Origin: Iris pallida
Lineage: Eukaryota; Streptophyta; Magnoliopsida; Asparagales; Iridaceae
Length of the DNA: 64,000 nt
Assembly (NCBI GenBank): GCA_029216955.1
Contig: JANAVB010003999.1
Span: 4,460,072-4,524,071 of the forward strand
Reading direction: 5' to 3'
Positions within the stretch are counted from its first letter, which is position 1; each line of letters opens with the position of its first letter. The notes beneath the pieces are model-generated. The model was given only the letters and a program-made list of their open reading frames with translations, searched no databases and had not been told where the DNA came from. Positions 10,882-21,483 of this stretch are shown one piece after another. The position numbers and the translations under genes were made by a program.

Positions 10882-12681
10882 CTACGAGACAAGTAGATAA
10901 ATCCTTTGGTATCCATTTTCTGTAGGGTCCATACTGATTAGCTTTAGGTCTCCAGACTAAAGTGTGATTGTCAACAAGCTTTCTTGCTAAACAATACTGT
11001 GATATGTGTCCGTGCGTACCACAATAAGTGCAAGTCAGTTTAGAACCAGATGTGGTTGAAACTGTGTTCACATGCTTGTTTGGTTTCTTGGAGAACCTAT
11101 AAGTGAAAGCATGATGATATTCGTGTTTCTTCTGTGCTTTCTTGTTTTTAGTCCTCTTAGGTGTATGCTTAGCATTAGGACTAAATTTAGGCTGTGTCAC
11201 AGGTATTGCCTGTTTGCCTAACTTGATTTCTAACTTTTTAGAAATCGCAATAGACTCTTCATATTTAGCAGTCATAACTGAGAGTCTATGTTCTGTTACT
11301 AAGTGCATCTTCTTCTCTGTGTCATACAACTTTTGCATCTTAACATAATCTCTTTCTTTCTTTTCAATTTTGAGGATAGCCTCATGATAGTCTACCTTGA
11401 GTTTGGCTATCTCTTCCGTGTTACCGGTAGTAGACGTCTCTTTAATATCTTCAATAAGATTGGACAGTCTAGCTAACTTGGTTGTGTATGCCTTAATCTC
11501 TTTTCGAGATTGCTTATACTTGTCAAGCACATTTTTGTGTTCTTCAAGTAAATCGCAAAAGGCATTTTCTAACTCATCGAAAGTAAAATCATCATATAGA
11601 GGGTTTGACGATACTTTATCAAATGCCATAAGACAGACATTTGCATTACCGCAGGGTCTATCTTCTTCTTCTGTATCACTGGCGTCACTTTCATACCAGA
11701 TACTTGTGTTGGCATACTTTCGACCAGTTGTTGCTTTTCTACTTGATCTTGATCTGTCATAAGGACTACTTCTCTTGGTGGTTGGACAGTCCTTCTTCAT
11801 GTGCCCTGACTTCTTACATCCAAAGCATATGGTTTTATCTTCATTGCTTTCTTGGATATCTTTCTTCTTTCTGCTTGTAAACTTTAGGTACTTCCTGAAG
11901 TTCTTCACAAGTAGGGCTTGTTCATCACCACTTGACGATTCTTCATCGGAATCGTTGTACTTTGATTTTCTTGCTTGAGCTTTGAAGGCAATTGATTTCT
12001 CCTTTGGTGTTGCTTCTTCAAAATCTTGCAAGTCGAGTTCATGGGTCATGAGTTTGCCCATCAGCGTTTCTAGAGTCATAGTGGTGAGATCGTTTCCTTC
12101 AATGATTGCTGTGGCTTTTGGATTCCAGTTCTTTGTTAGAGCCCACAGCACTTTTCTGATCTTCTCGTGATTGCTGTAATCCTTACCAAGAGATTGTAAA
12201 GGATTAGTTATATCAAGGAAACGAGTAAACATCTGTGTAATTGACTCACCGGGTTTCATCTTAAAAGATTCGTACTCCTGTGTCAGTCTACTAATTTTGG
12301 ATTCCTTCACTTGGGAAGTCCCTTCATGGGTTACCTCAAGGAGTTTCCAAATTTCGTGAGACGTTTTACAGGTTGAAACTATGTTGAACTCGATTTTGTC
12401 AATTGCACAGAATAGTGCATTGATGGCATGAGCATCTAGGCTAGTTTAGCCTTTTCAGCTTCAGTGTACTTATCATGGGTCTTTTCCACCAGGTGGCCTT
12501 CAACCACTATTAGTGCTGGTTTCTTATAACCATCAATGACTATTGACCAAAGATCAAAGTCGAGAGACTTTAGAAAGAAAGTCATTCGTGTTTTCCAGTA
12601 GGTATAATTTGTTCCATCAAATAGGGGAGGTCTATTTGTGGATTGCCCATCACCGTTGAATATTGTTTTCACGGCTGCCAT
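10856..12681 (-). pseudogene. SIRE-like copia gag, frameshifted
   Basis: The ATG at 12681 opens the copia gag N-terminus (LFDGTNYTYWKTRM). The frame is lost near 12440, where one base is missing, and resumes in the next frame (LDAHAINALF, then the GESITQMFTRF domain) down to 10856. A first zinc knuckle is CFGCKKSGHMKKDC and a second, about 250 residues later, is CTYCGTHGHISQYC. The region between is Lys/Glu-rich with heptad-like leucines, probably coiled coil. The 26-base overlap with the protease frame is also out of frame. Structural capsid/nucleocapsid role by family. Confidence 0.87.
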
Positions 12682-12716
12682 CTATACTCTCTAAGGTTTG
12701 TTATATAAGAATATAA

Positions 12717-12731
12717 CCTGCTCTGATACCA
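12717..12731 (-). other. Primer-binding site, initiator-Met tRNA type
   Basis: Minus strand TGGTATCAGAGCAGG, the standard plant copia primer site complementary to the 3' end of initiator methionine tRNA. It is separated from the LTR by two bases. Confidence 0.92.
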
Positions 12732-12733
12732 AT

Positions 12734-13853
12734 TGTAGGACCGTTGAGCAGCTCTAGAGGGGGGGTGAATAGAGTGTGTGTGTGCAGCGGAAAATAATCA
12801 CCAATTAAAAATTAAACTATGGCAGAGATATAAGAGACAGTAAATAAAGATATAGAATTCAAACTCAGTGACACAGCGATGTATACTGGTATCCTTCTGA
12901 GAGGACTAATCCAGTCTCGAGTACTCTTGCTCGATGTTAATCCACTATGGCACAAGCTTTAACTGAGAGCTTGCAGTCTCTTACAACATCGTGCTTGGTG
13001 ACAAGCACACGACCAGCTTCATAACACCGTGCTTGGTGACGAGCGCACGACCAGCTCCACAACAGGAAAAGTTGTTGAACTTGAACGACCTCTTTACAAC
13101 TCTTAAAACACCAAAAGATTCTAAATTAACTCTGATAGTACTGGCTTTTGGCTAAGAGATGTATAGGTATGATTTGAAAATCTTAGATCGTTTGAAAACA
13201 CTTGAGTAGTAGAGAAGAGAGAATGAAAAATGAATGAGTGATTTGAAATGAAAAGTTCTTCTCTATTTATAGGTGTTTTCTCCAACCGAACTCGGGCAGA
13301 ACTCGGGCAGAGTTCGGGTGCAAATATCTCGCAAAGAGACGTTGCTCGCTGATTTGGAGGCAACAGAAGTTTGAAAAAATTTTGACCGAACTCGGTCAGA
13401 GTTCAGACCGAACTCGGGCCGAACTCGGTTACGAGTTCTGTCAGGAGATATTTGAAAATCTTTTGCAAAAACAGTTTTCAAACTATGTTTTTGGTTATTT
13501 GTAAAATCATTTGTAAAGGCTATTTTCAAAAAAATGTTTTTGAAATATTTTGTAAATAAAATATGAATAGGTAGGCTTTTGGAATGTGGACAGTTTTAAC
13601 CCTAAGCCAGTATTACCAAAATTGATTTTACATAATAATTCCTAGACTCAATAAAATATAAAATACAGAATAAAATAAAAAATGAGTCTTCTGAAGATTT
13701 GATGATGTTGACGCTATGATTGATGCAGTACATTGTCCGTTGAATTTAATTTCATGTATCCTGAAATGATTAGCAGCATTTTCTATATTTTGTGTATTGA
13801 CTTAAGTATGTGTTGATTATCGAAATCGGGTGTGATCATGGAATGGGCCAACA
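12734..13853 (-). repeat. SIRE-like copia 5' LTR, complete (1120 bp)
   Basis: Begins TGTAGGACCG and ends GGGCCAACA on the plus strand. The right 470 bp are shared with the truncated partner at 5125-5594 with few differences. Contains a TATA box and two clusters of CGAACTCGG motifs (see the regulatory entry). The following five bases, ATTCC, belong to GyA. Confidence 0.9.
13264..13434 (-). promoter_or_regulatory. SIRE-like copia LTR promoter with CGAACTCGG arrays
   Basis: The minus strand carries a distal cluster of CCGAACTCGG/CCGAGTTCGG motifs (13434-13385) and a proximal one (13318-13286). CCTATAAATAGAG, with TATAAATA at 13271-13264, follows about 15 bp from the proximal cluster. A CT-rich leader follows. 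The half-motifs GAACTC and GAGTTC are inverted copies of each other, so each cluster can form hairpins or bind dimeric factors. Transcription start is inferred about 30 bp beyond the TATA box. Confidence 0.6.
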
Positions 13854-13858
13854 ATTCC

Positions 13859-15587
13859 GGGGATCAAGTCTATAGTGAACTCGATCTCCCGCTCTGGCGG
13901 CATCCCTGGAAGTTCTTCTGGGAAGACATCTGGAAACTCTTCAACTATTCTGGGCAACTGCACTGCTGCTACTGCCATCCGCAATACTGGGAAAGATGGT
14001 TCCACTGTGCCTCTGGAAAATAAGAACTCTGGCTCGCCTGGAATGCTGAAAACAACTCTGCCAACATGGCAGTCTATCCTAGCATACTGGTTCTTCAACC
14101 AATCCATGCCTAAGACTACATCATAGTCTGCCATAGGGAATTCTATAAATCTAGCGGAAAACTCTCTACCGCTAACTACGATCCGACACGAGGAAAACAC
14201 TCGATCTACTCCCACAAGACCATTACCAGTAAGTATATTGAGTCTTACTGATAATGACTCTGGCTCCAATCCTATCCGTGTCACGAATCGTGCAGACATG
14301 AATGAATGCGATGCACCAGAATCAAATAATACCAATGCTGGAGAGGAGTTGATGAGAATAGTACCTGCCACTACCTCACTTGGTGCAACTTCTTCTTCCA
14401 TAGTCATCATCATGGCCTGACCTCTAGCTGCGGGTCCCCTCTGCTGGAAACCTCTCTGCCTGCTCTGCACTTGGGCTTGGGTATACTGCTGCTGGTTCTG
14501 CTGATGAAACGCCTGGGCCTGAGGCAACAATGGCCTCGGGTACTGCTGCTGCTGCATAGGTGCTGGTCCCCTAACCGATGGACTGGTTAGATTGGAGGAG
14601 GATGAACTACCCCTATTTGGGCAGGCTCCTATCTTGTGATCTGCTGCTCCGCAAGCCAGGCACAATCCTTGCGCCCTACGACAATCCGCCACTACATGGC
14701 CTGGCTTCCCACAATGAGAACATCCCATCGCGGAAGTCTGCTTCTGCTTCTGCTGCTGCGGGTACGTCGGGGTCGAATGCTGAACCGACAATACTGAGGC
14801 CGCCCGCCTCGGAGTTCCAATAGAAACTCCTAGCTACCAGGGCTGGAGCTGATGATTGGTGCATCTGACTGTGGGACCGCTTCCTACCTCCGGTCCTATC
14901 CACAATCCTCTGGGAGGTGTACTCATGCCTCCTAGCCGCTCTCAACACTGCATCGAACGTCTGGTGCTCGAACTGCTCGACTGCTAACAAGATCTCCAAA
15001 TGCAGTCCCTGCTGGAACCGTTGGGCCCTATCAAACTCGGTTGCCACCAAAGTGGGGGCAAACCTACTGAGTCGAGAAAACTCAGATGCATAACTTTCGA
15101 CCGTTCTGCCTCCTTGCTTCAAGTCGGTAAATCTCGTCTGCAGGTCGTACCGAGCTACAGCATCGAAATACTTCGTCTGGAATCTCTCTCTAAATACTGC
15201 CCAAGCATTGGGTGCCACTAATCCCATGGCTTGTGCTGCCCACCAACTGTAAGCTAAATCCAGCAACTGCAGGCGTACCACCGCCACCTTCTCATTCTCA
15301 GGTGTTCTAGCTGTCTCCAGAATCACCTCGGTATCCTGAAGCCAAGCGTCCGCGACAATCGCATCTTCACTGCCGTCGAAGAAAGGAGGGTTCAAGCGCT
15401 TAAAGCTGTTGGCCGCACTATTCCCTGGGTGACCGTCTCTGGTCAAAGCATCTGCCACTACCTGGTGCAAGGCGTCTCCTCTGCGATCTTGGAAAGCTAT
15501 CAAGGTCCTGATGAGACCTACCAAAGTGCCATCATCCGGCTCGGCAGGCTGAACGGGCTGAACTGGGGGCTCTCCTCCAGTAGGCAC
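13859..15587 (-). pseudogene. GyA gag-protease (Ty3/gypsy), interrupted by the SIRE-like copia
   Basis: Minus-strand gypsy polyprotein with the gag domain ([13 protein letters not shown]..., [17 protein letters not shown]), two zinc knuckles ([14 protein letters not shown] and CLACGAADHKIGAC, both complete), a Gln-rich linker, and a protease with an intact [12 protein letters not shown] active site. It then reads to the IDLIPG motif just before RT, where the copia begins. A one-base shift near 14820 splits it into two frames. Everything downstream (RT, integrase, 3' LTR) is absent from this side. Close relative of GyD. Confidence 0.88.
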
Positions 15588-15878
15588 AACTCTGGAGGCT
15601 ACTCCGGAGTGCCGGGCTTGATCTCCGGGCTGCTGGTCCGCGGGAGTTGCTCTGCCTTGCTGATCGGCTGGTTCATGAATAATGCCGCTGAAGAAAATGA
15701 CATAGGAAATAATAAAGGACCAGGACAGATCAACGATACAAGCATGTGATCAGGTCAAGATTCCAGAGATTCAGAGGATATGAAAGGAGATCAAGGACGA
15801 GTACTGATTGAGACATCTATTCGGTAAACCCTCACATTTCTTGAATGCCAAGACCTGCATGGGCCACCACTTAAACCA
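15588..15878 (-). other. GyA 5' leader and candidate primer-binding site (second copy)
   Basis: Same as 445-738. The minus strand at 15878-15859 reads TGGTTTAAGTGGTGGCCCAT and abuts the LTR. The same 20 bases occur in GyD (50171-50190), so the site is conserved across two families, supporting it as a real primer site for an unidentified tRNA. Confidence 0.55.
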
Positions 15879-18482
15879 TGTCACACCCCAGAACCAGAAT
15901 ACTGGAGAGCGGAGGCGAACATAGCCAGCTACATATATTGAAATGGAAACCACCTCGCTATACGGTCACGGCTGTCTAGATATGAGGGTTTACTGAAAGC
16001 CAACGGTCTCTTAAGGTCAATCATATTGTCTCAATCTCATGCAAGTAATATAATTACAAGATGTTATACCACCAAATATACAATAAAAGGCGTCCCAAAT
16101 ATTACATATTCAGCTGATCATGAAGCTAGTCGTACAAAATACGAGGACTACCAAGAGTTAAGTCATACATGATCAACCCTAGGATTTGTTAATCATGTTT
16201 ACAGCCCGTAGGCAGACAGTAAGTAAATTTGCATCGAGCTAACAAGTGCTCGTCGGCTAAATGTCTCAAAAGAATAATTTTACAATAGAGTGAGTGAAAC
16301 AAAATAGGAACCCACTCGTAGCCCGGATTCCTTCTAGTCGCCACCATCGGGCTGGAGGTTCGGTAGATCCTCGGGAGCTGCTCCGAAATCTGGCCACACA
16401 AAACCAGCTGGGTCAAACCTCAGAAAGAGCAAGTGCCACAAGGGAGGCCACAAAATAAGAACAAAACCAGCATATCAGAATATAAGAAAATGGAAGAAAA
16501 GTACAGGTAATAAAAGTACAGCAGGACAATAAGCGACTAGGGACATGGAACCATTCCGGGAGCCAGATTACAATCCGTAAACCAAACAAGGACCGGGGTT
16601 GTAACCCTTCACCTGAATAGCACTTGTCCCTATCCATTTATTGTTTAAGATAAGTAAAACAATCATGTACAGGAGTACCAGGTATAAGGACTTAGACGAG
16701 ACTTAGACCAGGTTGGACACCATACATTCACAAGCGGCCAAGTAATTACTACGGCTTACTACTTTAACTAACTAGGGTTATCACAAGCCTAATTACTAAT
16801 AAGATGCAAATGAGAATTTCCCAGTCCCAAGCCCTGCAGACTATCCAGTTATCCTTCCGCGGGTTGAGAGTATGGTTGGGTACATCGCCCGAGAAATGAT
16901 ATACCCTTAGATAACTTAGAGGTGCAACACATGACAGTGTGCTGGAAATGTGCTCTACTCGTCGGCAAGCTACAAGTCCAATTAAGGCGCCCAGATAACG
17001 AGATTGCCTGTGACTAGAAATCCTCCATGAACTATAGTTTGATCTAATCATTAGCCTAATCCATATTAGTGCGAATCCCTGGCCGTGGTACCCAGGAAGT
17101 CACGTCCTAGACATGATGCAAGACAAGACAAGTGGATTGCACAAACAAGCAAGCAGGAACACCCACGGTGTCAGAGTTAGTCACAAGAGTCAAGTTAGCC
17201 ATCGCAACGGCATCAAGTCAAGTCAAGTTACGAGTCAAGAGGGCGCCGCCATGGGCCACGATCAAGTTATCTGGTTACCGAGATAAATCATGAATCACAT
17301 GTTACAAGTCAAGTGTGTACCCCATCGGGTCACTATTAAGAAGATCAGAGGTACTAAAATCATACTTCACAGAATCAGGAAAACCGTATTAGTCATAAGC
17401 AAAATCATCTAAAACTGTGCCAGGTCGTGTTGGGTCAAGATAGTCGTGCTGTGTGGAACAAAATCTCAAAACCCAACCCACAAAAGAAAAGCCAAGTCCA
17501 AGAAATAAACAAAACCATCATGGGCAAGTGGGTTGCGCAGGGGTGGATGGCGCAGGGGTCAAGTGCGTCGGGGGCAGATGGCGCAGGGGGCCAAGTACGC
17601 CGGGGGCAGATGGCGCACAGGGGTCAAGTACGGCGGGGATGGATGGCACAGGGGGCCAAGTGCGCAGGGGGCAGATGGCGCACAGCCAAGGGCGCATGGG
17701 CCGATGGCGCATGGGGGGTACGCAGTTCGCCAAGGGGCAAGCTGCGCTGGTCAGCACTGCGCTAAAGAGCGCTGGCCGAGGGGGATGCGCGGTTCAGCAC
17801 TGCGCTAAAGAGCGCAGGCTGAAGTCTTCTTCTCCAGGCCGAGAAGAAGCCTCAAGAACACCAAAAGTTCAATTCTTCATAACTTGTCCAAATCAAAACG
17901 AAATCTAGATTTCCAAGGTTCTATTTTGTGTAAAATTGAATTCTCTTTCACATAGAAGCATCAAAACAAGAAAAAAAAAATCAAAGTTTGATAGATCAAA
18001 ACCAAGAATTTTTGAAAATGGTTAAAACCTAGATCTAGAAAAATGGAAGCTCCAAATCACAAAATGCCAAGTTCTAATGTTGTTCTCCATGGCCTAATCT
18101 AGCTAATGGATAAATAAAATGTGGTGCTTATTTGGTGGCAAGGTGCACTTGCCTATGGTGTTGGTGTTGTGTGGAGGAAGGAAGAAGAAGAAGATGGAGG
18201 AAAAATAAATGAAAGTAAAGAGGAGAGAGAAAAGTTAGGTGGGATTAAATGAGGGTGGTTGTGGTGGAATGAGGGTAGAGAATAGGCTAAGGTGTTCCAA
18301 GAATATTAAACCAAACCAAACCAATCCTACTCCACAAAATAAAATCAAGCCAATTAAAACCGAGCCGGGCCGAAACCCAAAATACGGGAAAACCCAAAAT
18401 TCCACAAGTCCAGAAAAAATAAAAATACGTGCCAAAATCCAACTACGAGTATTAATACGAAATACGGGAAATGGGGGTGACA
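15879..18482 (-). repeat. GyA 5' LTR (second copy)
   Basis: 2604 bp, TGTCACACC...GGGGTGACA. It is followed by TACCC and then the rest of a Copia T LTR. The corresponding uninterrupted Copia T LTR reads AATTATACCCTTAAACC near 33960, so GyA inserted at TACCC within it. Confidence 0.9.
17534..17711. repeat. GC-rich minisatellite inside GyA LTR (second copy)
   Basis: Same 31-33-bp units as 2393-2570. Several unit-internal substitutions (for example AAGTACG for AAGTGCG in two units) distinguish the copies. Confidence 0.8.
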
Positions 18483-18592
18483 TACCCTTAAGCCAATTTC
18501 TAAATAGACCACTTTAATTTGGCTTAATTATTTAGATAGCCCAACACAATTAATTTTACATGTGTGGCCCCCTATTATTGAATAATCTAACA

Positions 18593-19054
18593 ATCTTCCA
18601 CTGGGCCACATATGTAACCTTATAATTGTGTTAACCTTAGTGAGCTCATAAATTGCTATCATAATCCTTAGGGTATATCCGGACAATCTCGTCCATTAAC
18701 CATATCAACATAGGGTCAAAGCGGCATTCGTCACATTTAGCGTAATTAAACCATCAATGGTCACATATACCAATATAGCTAAATGACATAGATCAATCAT
18801 GGATGCGTAGCATAAAAATTACATACAATGTGATCAATACATGTCTATTTCCAACTGGTCCTCCTTAACTTTAGTGAGATCAAATACTTTAACATAATGA
18901 AAACAGAATGAACTGAATTTTCTATATATCTGACCAGATAAATATTCAAAATACTTTAATACATAAATGTGTCCAAAACCAAATAGCACCCAAATACATC
19001 AAATACAAACTCTCACTGTATTGCCATATTCTTAATTAAGATAACACCTATATG
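18593..19054 (-). other. Copia T 3' interior and polypurine tract
   Basis: Minus strand reads GTGGCCCAGTGGAAGATTG into the LTR. The rest is the non-coding tail after RNase H. No additional gene seen. Confidence 0.7.
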
Positions 19055-21078
19055 AGCAGTATGCTCATGAAAGATCCTGGGTGATAATACTTTTGTGAGC
19101 GGATCCGCTAACATGGAATTTGTCCTAATGTGCTATATGGACACTTAAACCATTCTGAATTTGTTTTCCTTTACAACTAGAAACTTTATGTCAATATCCT
19201 TTGACTTATACAAGTTTCTGTTGTTATTGGAATACAGTATTGTTGATTCATTGTCACACCATAATTTGAGTGGTCTTTCAACACCGTACTGTAGGCGCAG
19301 CCTTGTGACAAAATTTTACAACCATATTCCCTGAATAGATGTCCCACAGCATGTTATAAACCTTGCTGCCATGGTGGAAGAAATTATGAGTGCATGTTTG
19401 ACACTCATCCAAAATATATCTCCATTAGTCAGCATAACCAGATGTGGATCTCCTACTGTGTTGGCATCCAACAAAATCAGAGTCGGAATACCTTATGATC
19501 TCCAAAATTATCCGATCTCCTACAAAGAGCATATAATTCTTTGTTCTCTATTAATTACTTAAGTAGTTTGGCTGCTACCCAATGATCCATACATATTTGC
19601 TTAAATATCTGCCTAACATCCTAATATGTACGCAATATCCTGACGCGTGCATACTTGAGCATACATTAGACTTCCTACAACTGATCATGAAAAAAAATCT
19701 ATTATATTTTCTTAATTTCAAGGCTATTCTTTAGGGCACTGATTGAGATTGAACTTGTCTCCTTTAGCGACTGGGGTTGTCACATTTTTTGCATTCCTGC
19801 ATGCCAAATCTTTTAAGCACTTTATTGATATAAATCTTTTGTGATAATCCAAGAATATTCTGAGAATGATCACGGTATATCTGGATTCCTAATACAAAAG
19901 AAACGACACCAAGATATTTCTTCTGAAAGTTATTTGGTAGAAATTTTTAGTGTCGTACAATATACCTATATCATTTTTGGCAAGCAGTATGTCATCAACA
20001 TATATAACTAAAGGAAATTGTTTACTCCCACTGAACTTATGATATACAAAATCTTTAATAGTGTTTATCTCAATAAACAAACGAGATAATCACTTGTAAA
20101 ACTTTAAGTACCTTCGACGAGAATCCTGCTTGAGTCCATGAATAGATTTTGTCAATTTGCAAACCATATTATTTGGGTCTTTCGACACAAAGTTTTTTGC
20201 ATGCACCATAAATTGTTTCGTCGATGTTACCATTAAGAAACACAATTTTGACATCCATTTAATGTAACTCAAGATCAAAATGTACAACAAGTGCTGTGAT
20301 TGTTTTAAAAGAGTCTTTCAAAGATACCAAAGAGAAAAGTCTCTTTAAAATCAATCGTTAACTTTTGAGTAAAGTCACTAGATGCAAGACGTACTTTATA
20401 CCTCTCCATATTATCCTTTCGAATCATTCTTGATTTTAAATGTCCATTTTCAACCAATGAACTTCGTATCTTTTGGTAATATGACAAGTTCCTAAATTTT
20501 ATTGTCTTGCATAGACTTATACTCCTTATTTATTTCCTCAATCCACTTTTAAGAGTTGGAACTTTCCATGGCCTGACGGAAGATGATTGAATCACCTTCC
20601 AATATTCCATAGTTTTCCTCACGTTCTTAGAGAAATATGACAATATTATCCAAAATTATATTTATCCTTTCTCTTGTGAACCATCTTAACATTATCGGTT
20701 CTTGAGGTTGTTGAGTTTGTTCCTCAGGAATAATTACTTTATCTTGATTGGGGTGTCCCTACGTTGTCGTTGTTAAGGTATCTCAACAATGACTTATAGA
20801 GGTAATTCGACATTGTCTTATTGAGGCTCCGAATTCACTTCTTGATCATGACAGGTATAGAATCCTGCACATCGTCAAAAGTAATAGTAGGAATCGTAAT
20901 TGATTCATTCTCAAAGACAATGATCCTAACTTTATTTCTCTTCCAAACTCAACATCCTCAAAAAATATTATACTTCTCGTCTCAAAAAAATTTCTTAGTG
21001 TGGGATTGTATAATTATCAACCCCTTGATCTGTAGCATAACCAATAAAGTAGCTGCTTATAATTTAACTTTGGTTGGT
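19055..21078 (-). pseudogene. Copia T RT-RNase H and integrase C-terminus, heavily decayed
   Basis: Minus-strand islands in shifting frames. The integrase tail has SYFIGYATDQG and FLRRE (about 21060-20930). RT has QAMESSNS and EEINKEYKSMQDNKI, then KWTFKIKNDS and NMERYKVRLAS (20640-20350). Next comes VSKDPNNMVCKLTKSIHGLK, then the catalytic IYVDDILLA near 20000. RNase H has PLKLWCDNESTILYSNNN and NSMLADPLTKVL (19290-19060). Sequence words place it with the Tork/Angela-type copias. Numerous stops; no function expected. Confidence 0.85.
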
Positions 21079-21483
21079 TGTAATGCCCGTAGTTCGTATT
21101 ACGTATTTTGGAATACGTGTACGTATTTTGTCTCGTATTGCATGTCTCCTTGCTTGGTTTAATTGGGCATTTCTTTGCTTGGTTCATCTTGGTTCGGTTC
21201 GGCTTGTTGGCTTGGTTCGATTTTGTTGGAGAACCAACCCACCTACCTACTGCCACCATTACCATTTATTAACCTCCACTCTTTTCTCTCTCCTTATTTA
21301 TTCTTCTTCTTCCCCACCATCACTTCTCCACCAACCTGAGAGAGAGGAAGGAGTAGGCACGTGCATCTTGCTTCATGGAGGAAGTTCATTTTTATTGTTC
21401 TATTGTCTTCCTCATGTGTTTCTAATCTACTTTAGTACTTAGCATTTTTCATTTCTGTGGTTAATTTCTTGTAGATCTAGCAT
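21079..21483 (+). repeat. GyB 5' LTR, truncated
   Basis: Matches the first 400 bp of the 3' LTR at 24802-25204, including TTGTAGATCTAGC, after which sequence jumps straight to the gag word LNPPFFDG. The rest of the LTR, primer site and gag start are deleted. Confidence 0.85.

Larger units (their letters stand above)
5125..13853 (-). mobile_element. SIRE/Maximus-like Ty1/copia retrotransposon with an extra 3' ORF
   Basis: Read on the minus strand the order is 5' LTR (13853-12734), initiator-Met primer site, gag with two zinc knuckles, protease, integrase, RT, RNase H, an independent ORF (7231-6023), polypurine tract and truncated 3' LTR. The order protease-integrase-RT defines Ty1/copia. The long gag with a coiled-coil region, the LTR over 1 kb and the ORF in the envelope position are features of the SIRE/Maximus lineage. 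It was inserted in GyA protease-RT; ATTCC at 13854-13858 would be one target duplication, and the other is lost with the truncated LTR. pol carries five nonsense codons, so this copy is dead. Confidence 0.88.
15144..18874. repeat. Right copy of the 3.73-kb direct repeat
   Basis: Partner of 1-3734. After 18874 it continues naturally into the Copia T interior, so this is the ancestral arrangement and the left copy carries the new junction. Confidence 0.85.
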
